Source: Echinococcus granulosus
Taxonomy: Eukaryota > Platyhelminthes > Cestoda > Cyclophyllidea > Taeniidae
Length of the DNA: 49,322 nucleotides
Assembly (NCBI RefSeq): GCF_000524195.1
Contig: NW_020170429.1
Span: 529,595 to 578,916 of the forward strand
Direction of reading: 5' to 3'
This document shows, one piece after another, positions 43,746 to 49,322 of the stretch. The notes under the pieces were generated by a model. The model was not told where the DNA came from. It did no database searches and was given only the letters and a program-made list of their open reading frames with translations. Every line of letters begins with the position of its first letter. Positions within the stretch are counted from its first letter, which is position 1. A program made the translations under genes and the position numbers.

Positions 43746-46379
43746 GCCGCTCTGTCTTACAAGCCGCGTCTAACTCAATTTCAACACTGCAAAAGCTCTT
43801 CATCAATCTAAACATGGGACTCTTGAAAGAGGTACAGTAAAGGAAAGTACCACCTAGCAGCAAATGATCCCGTTACACACGGTGAATACGATTTCAAATA
43901 GACGTAATTAACCATCATGACGCTGAAGCGCAATTTTAAAATCACGACAATGTACATTTGTAGACTAAGTTTAACAGAGTGCAATGAAAAAGGGCCGAAA
44001 GGAATTATGGATTCACAAGATGCGTGCCTTGGGCAATCGAATACCCTTTACTTGCATTTCGTGCTTAAAAACTCGGACTTTTAAACTTCCTGCTTATATG
44101 TTCGTTTGTTTCATAACCTGATTTATTTAATAAATTAAAAGCAATAACAGACTGAAAATGCGTTTGGAGCGGGGACTATGCAAAATCACAATGGAAAAGG
44201 ATAGCCAGTGGATTGCCTAGATGGTGTCACCCTTCAAATTTGGTTCATCTGAGAAAAATTAGACTTGTTCAACCTGTTAAATTAATATTATGAGAACATT
44301 CTAAAGCGGTAACTCTTAGATAGGGGGCCGATTTACTAAACGCTTATGTGTTCGCCTTCCCACCTGCATTCTTATTTGTACAAAAAGGTCTGAGAGAGCT
44401 AATGGCCTCACGTATTCACTCTTGGCAGTCGGATATTAAAGACCAATGTTTCTCGACGTCAGAAAGCTCCCACACCCTAAGAGTCTCTAAAAACCGCACG
44501 CACAAACAGGGGAAACTGGAATTGAGCACTCAGTTTGGTAAAATGGAGTGCTCGTCTCCCTACTGATGTATTTACCTATTTGGGTTAAGCATACCAATCT
44601 GCTTACCTTATCAAAAGGTTCCCCCTCTCTGTGAGACGTTATGGATCGTATTTGTGATCTGCCAGACCGATTTTAAACCCAACTTGTTGTCATTTGATGC
44701 TATAGTGAAGCCAAAATTCACAAAGACTCTGCAAGCTTGCTAAAGAATTCCACTTCTAACTTTGATCAAGTGGCGCTGTGAGAAATTCGAGACCTTAGTT
44801 TTACGTCAGAAATGAGTTTTTTATGGCTTCTTGATACTGCCCTTCTGGTGCAGTGCAAATGCATTTGCTGTGTAACTTGATACTTGTCCTATTCAAAGTT
44901 GACTTTAGGTAAGAGCCATTAGTTTAGTTTAATTGACGACATCCAGTTAGGGGTGATAATATTTTTAGCTGGAGTAGTTCGACCTTAGCTGAAGTTCGCT
45001 TTCTTTCTGGTCATTTACTTTCCCCTTTGAATTTCATTTAAAGTGCCTTTATAAAGCTCCTTTCGATCTTTTATTAACTCCTCTTTTAGATCTATAATCG
45101 AACCCTTTTGAAATGTAATTAAAATTTCTATTAAATATAAAAAGTTATTGCAAATTTTACAGGATCGTTTTATATTGAAGTATATTTGAACCTGGAATGG
45201 ACTTTGCTGTGATTAGAAGGTACCAAGCAAAAGCATATTATCAAATTATCTTTTTTATCTCAATACTTAAAACACTTCTCCTAACAGACCATATGATCCG
45301 TTTAGACAAGAAGCGAATGCTCCTTTTTGACAATAGTCAAATAGTTCGAAAAGTGGTCTAGACTTCGAAGCAGGCTTGATGCCTCTCATGGACTTAGCTT
45401 TCAGATATCTTTGATTATTGAAAAGGAATATTTATGAATTAATGAGAAATGTTTATTCGCTATCTGGACCTACCATTTTATGTGGAAGTGAAATGCCTCT
45501 TTAATATCACTATAAATTGCTCATCAGTTGCTCCACTATCACTACTTTCATAACTTCTTCAGCAAAAATGCGTCACTGAAAAGAAAAAAAGGGTTTACTA
45601 ATGTTTTACCAACATCAATTTTGAATATACTTGAGGTGAACTGCTAAATCGCATGCATCATTTAAGAATCTGTAGATGAGTTTGGCATCAAAAATGTGAA
45701 GTTGGCTTCTGTAAAAAGAAGATTGAAGTTCGCAAAGGAAGGTATAGCATAGTGATAGTAATTTTAATTGTTCGGATGCTGAGATATTACAGGCTACAAG
45801 CTGATTGCGAAGGGCTACACTTTTAACAGTCAACCCATCATCATCCTATGCGTAAAGAAACAATCCAGTTTATTCCACACATCACATCACGCCCTTTTTA
45901 TTTTTGTACGCGTCGGACAGGACATTTAGTTGACTTTCACAATTTACCTTATTCAACGTTCAAGGCAAATCGGTCGCTAAAATTCTTCTGCCTTCCAGTA
46001 AGTGCATTTAATAACACACCAATATAGGTGGCCTGTTCTCATGCACTATTGTAAGTAGATTAGGTCAAGATCAAGTTAAGGCACAAATACAACCATTAAC
46101 ACTGAAGCAGGAAGAAAACAGGGGGCCAGTGATGATTTGGTTCAATCTATCACATAAGGGATTCCACCAATAATGCAAAGTCTTTTAAAAGTAATTTGAC
46201 CGATAGCATTGATATTTTGATCTCACCTGAGAATAGACGTTCCTTACTAAAAGATATCTTCAGATAAATCAACTTTACTTCGTTGTAGAGCCCGTAAATA
46301 ACTTTCAACTTAACCGTTTGCAAAGTGTCATCTGCCAATCAATCTTTCAAGGGTTCCAATATTCATCTTTAAACACACG
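43746..46379. other. Intergenic sequence, unassigned
   Basis: AT-rich sequence with no recognisable exon, RNA gene or repeat copy. Confidence 0.55.
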
Positions 46380-48100
46380 TCTTTCGCCGCTTTTTATGGG
46401 ACTCTACAAGACAGTAGACACAACAAGAATGGTAGAAGAAAGCACTGGCGGAGAGCAACATTCCACTAGTGCAAATAAGCACCAAATCAGGGTCTAAAGG
46501 TGGGAGAAGTCTGCTCAGAGTTGGTAGATGATGCACGCAGCAGCATCGATGCAGCTGCACCACCGTCAAGTCAATGAAGAACAGGTCGATGCGGGTCATG
46601 CGCCATGCTGGAAAGAGCTTCTCATCCGCATTCCAAACCATTTAGTGAGAGGTTACATTACCCTGGGAAGGGGAAATGCGCAAGAGCGAACGAATGAAGG
46701 CCCCTTTCGGGTATTTTTTGATGCGGTGAAAATGACCTAGATTGCAAGATTTTGTTATAAATGATAACGTCATTAAACACATGCGGAAGCCTCAGCCATC
46801 CTTAAAGAAGAAAGAAGTCATTGCACTGGGGCGGAAGATGTGTTACCGAATTACGGAAGGGCTGAGTGCTATGTGTATGGCCCAGAGCCCATGTTGTTCA
46901 GCAGAATTACAGAGGCAGAGCCACAAGTAACCATAAAAAATCAGTGATAAGTTATACAAGCGATTAAACTATTGGGTATAATTCCAATTTATTGTTCTAC
47001 AAGACATCAGATTTGAAAAACAAGTTATACCTGGAAACGGTACTGCTTATAAAACTCCGAAGTTGTCTTATATGTATATCCACAAAAGCCAATTCTATAC
47101 AACCCTGGCATTAATCTACTAACAAAAATTTACAGAGACCTTTATAATGACGTCTGTTGGTCAAACATTCCCATAGCCATTGCATCTAAAACAAATGCCT
47201 CGGATGGAGAAGCAGTCAAAAAGAAAGCTAGATTAAGAAACCTAAGGAGACAGGAAAGTTGTCAGAAGTGGAAAGAGACACCTCAATGAGCTTCTAGCAA
47301 CGACTGAGTGAAATAAGAGAGTAAACTGGACGACGCGTCGTCCACTCATCTCGATGCAACCATATTTCGATTCAAGTAACTTGCGCAGAAGAACCAAACA
47401 TTAAAACCGAAGGAATCAGAATCGGAGGAAACAGAGGTGTGAGAAGTATGATGAGATATATTTTCAAGTCTCAGTGCAATCATTTTGGATTGAAGATCCC
47501 AGGGTAGAGAGGAGAAAGTTGGTGGAAGTCATAAGCTGTGTTAAAGGAAGCATCACTGAAATAAATGAATTCAGTCCATTTCATCACAAACAGCAAGTGC
47601 CTAGGAAAGGGTGACAGCTAGGAATAATGCAAGATAACGATGAAGAAGAGGTCTACTGCATTGCAGCATTAAAAACGGTTTTGGATATATTTGGTAGAAC
47701 CAAAGGATGAAGACCCCAAAGTAGAATGGGTTCTGTGAGCGAATAAGGGAGGAGTAAATGGGCTGAAACCTCAATATAGTCATGATAGGGGCAAAAAATG
47801 CGACAGAATAGAAACGTTTGCGCCAGAACAGTTAACTCTGCAAAGAAACTGGTGATTGGGTGGATGCCCATAGAATCCTCGCCTTTGATGAACCTGACAA
47901 GGAGGTAGGGAAGCGGTGGCACAAAGCCTCTGCAGACCTCCAACAAGCACATGGCAAAGAGAAAAGGTCGAGACGGAGGTAGGTGCTCAAGTAGGTAGCA
48001 AAATGGACAGAGTGATGGCAATAGCCCCAGTTTTTACATAAATGCGGAATGATCCCAGTCTTTTTGTCACCTTCTTGGTAGATCTTGCACGAAATTAAGA
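46380..48100 (+). other. Purine-rich block with successive short open frames, unidentified
   Basis: Here the plus strand becomes conspicuously A/G-rich. It carries a series of short, charged, protein-like open frames: 46528-46740, 46742-46930, about 47400-47612 (including FWIEDPRVERRKLVEVISCV), 47630-47710 (EEEVYCIAALKTVLDIFG) and about 47850-47970 (DEPDKEVGKRWHKASADLQQ). They are separated by stops and frame changes. None matches a family I know. It could be a decayed LINE-like element or pseudogene, or purine bias alone could mimic coding. An 18-bp perfect palindrome lies at 47327-47344. Confidence 0.25.
47327..47344. repeat. 18-bp perfect palindrome
   Basis: TGGACGACGCGTCGTCCA reads identically on both strands; it contains an MluI-type ACGCGT core. 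It stands out in AT-rich DNA and could be a symmetric protein-binding site or a chance event. Confidence 0.8.
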
Positions 48101-49322
48101 TGCAAAGGCCATTATTTTCCTCATTATTTCAATTAAAATGTGGATAAAAATTCCGGCTCTATGACAATTCAATGTTGTTGCAGATAGACTTCACGGTAGT
48201 TTTGGTAAAATATTTGGGGAATCGAAATACAAGAAGTCGTAGTAATGACTACAACGCTAACCTACATTTTGCCAAATAAGTGGGATTTCTTACTCTGCCA
48301 GGCAGCGATTTTTAAGTTGTCTCTTTTGTCATGAAAATTAGAACAAATCTTTATTAACAGTCAATTTGAATAAAACCACTGAAATCAAGACGAAATTCAA
48401 GCACTAATAAAAAAGGTGTGTACTGGAAACAGCTGGATGGATGTGACCCACAATGAAGGGTCTTCCAAACCACGCGCAATTGTGTTCTGGAAGGAGGCTA
48501 TTGACAACTAAAGCGATGCCATACTCAAAAAATTTCAAAGTGAATAAATCACGTGAAGATATCATACTACCTCTACGATTCCGGCAGCTAAATAAGGCAC
48601 AGACAGACGGTTGAGAAGCATGGAGAGGGAGACGGAAGGGCAAGGTTAAGTGATATGTAATATTAACTACGTGGGGCGACGTTGAAGTGATTTCATTAAA
48701 AAATCTATTTTTGGACAAGTTTCTGTACATATTGTGATTGACTCAACTGCTTGCAGAAAATCAGGAAAAGCAGTTCAGGAAAGGTTTCTTCTAAATGCAA
48801 ACCCTGCAAAGCGGTACGCAGTGGTACGGTGATGGTAGTACACATGCAAGCAAAGCTGATCCAAGGAAGCAGTGATGATGTGTAGTGCTTGCTAAAACAA
48901 GTGCGCTTCCCGTTTAATCATACTTCAAGCTATAGGACATTCCACACAAGTGCCTGCTGCCACAAAACGAATATATCATCCCGCTGCAATCCTAACATTA
49001 TTTCATCACTCACCTCCGCTTAGTTCCGACTTCTCAGCCAACGAAGGATAAGCGTTGCAATGTCCTGTTAGCCCCACAATTCACAAATAGCTGGCTAGCT
49101 AACCACTGAGAGAGATTATGATTAGCTGAAGGTAATCTACCCTAGTAAGGCGAAGTTAATTGCAAAATACATTAAATTTGGAACTTGAAATCAAGTTTTT
49201 CTTAAATCAAAGTAACAGTACAGCAATATTGGTTCGCACTGGCCTTTTCGATGAATAGTTGAGCAAACAAATGGATGTAAGGTAGACATTGAACGTCGTT
49301 TTGTGGTTAGTAGCAGCAATAT
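48101..49322. other. Right-end sequence, unassigned
   Basis: AT-rich; no gene, RNA or repeat recognised. Confidence 0.55.

Noticed and set aside
47653..48021. 122-codon hydrophobic open frame on the minus strand, like a membrane protein
   Set aside because: Hydrophobic, Leu/Phe/Pro-rich reading is the expected complement of a purine-rich strand; no transmembrane family pattern or start context is convincing.
1..49322. CRISPR arrays, prokaryotic operons, insertion sequences or rRNA genes
   Set aside because: None seen; the window is eukaryotic by its intron-exon structure.

Overview
This is a metazoan nuclear genomic window. Introns are long, AT-rich and non-coding, with GT..AG boundaries; the exons are short and GC-richer, and there are no operons or ribosome binding sites. 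Two runs of exactly 100 N (22729-22828 and 33006-33105) are scaffold gaps. The exon sequences look invertebrate. My best guess is a parasitic flatworm, perhaps a cestode, because conserved domains carry large Ser/Pro/Ala-rich insertions and introns range from 79 bp to several kb. That placement is an inference and not certain.

Two protein-coding genes can be read exon by exon, and they lie head to head. On the minus strand, at the left edge, are the first two coding exons (2279-2204 and 1092-859) of a UBTD1/UBTD2 homologue (ubiquitin domain-containing protein). Its C-terminal ubiquitin-like part lies beyond base 1. On the plus strand, 3637-31814 holds an apparently complete ARHGAP39 (Vilse/CrGAP) homologue with 16 coding exons. 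The exon phases chain without a break from an ATG with an upstream in-frame stop to a TGA, giving 1,394 residues: WW1, WW2, a long disordered Pro/Gln/Ser-rich middle, MyTH4, then RhoGAP with its arginine finger. Both the MyTH4 and the RhoGAP regions carry long low-complexity insertions.

The intergenic space between the two start codons (about 1.36 kb) contains two tandem copies of an interspersed repeat (family A). Right of ARHGAP39 (32-49 kb) I recognise no conserved gene. That part holds a third family A copy, at least four diverged copies of a second repeat (family B; two of them form an inverted pair around 33.98-35.51 kb), a short retroelement RNase H-like fragment, a CpG-rich promoter-like island with a candidate minus-strand first exon (37.65-37.95 kb), a compact motif cluster that looks like an enhancer (40.20-40.38 kb) and a purine-rich block with short open frames (46.4-48.1 kb).

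The items most worth a second look are the insertions splitting the MyTH4 and RhoGAP domains, the two CpG-rich islands inside ARHGAP39 introns, the enhancer-like cluster, the minus-strand promoter candidate, the undescribed repeat families and an unusually long antisense open frame in intron 11.
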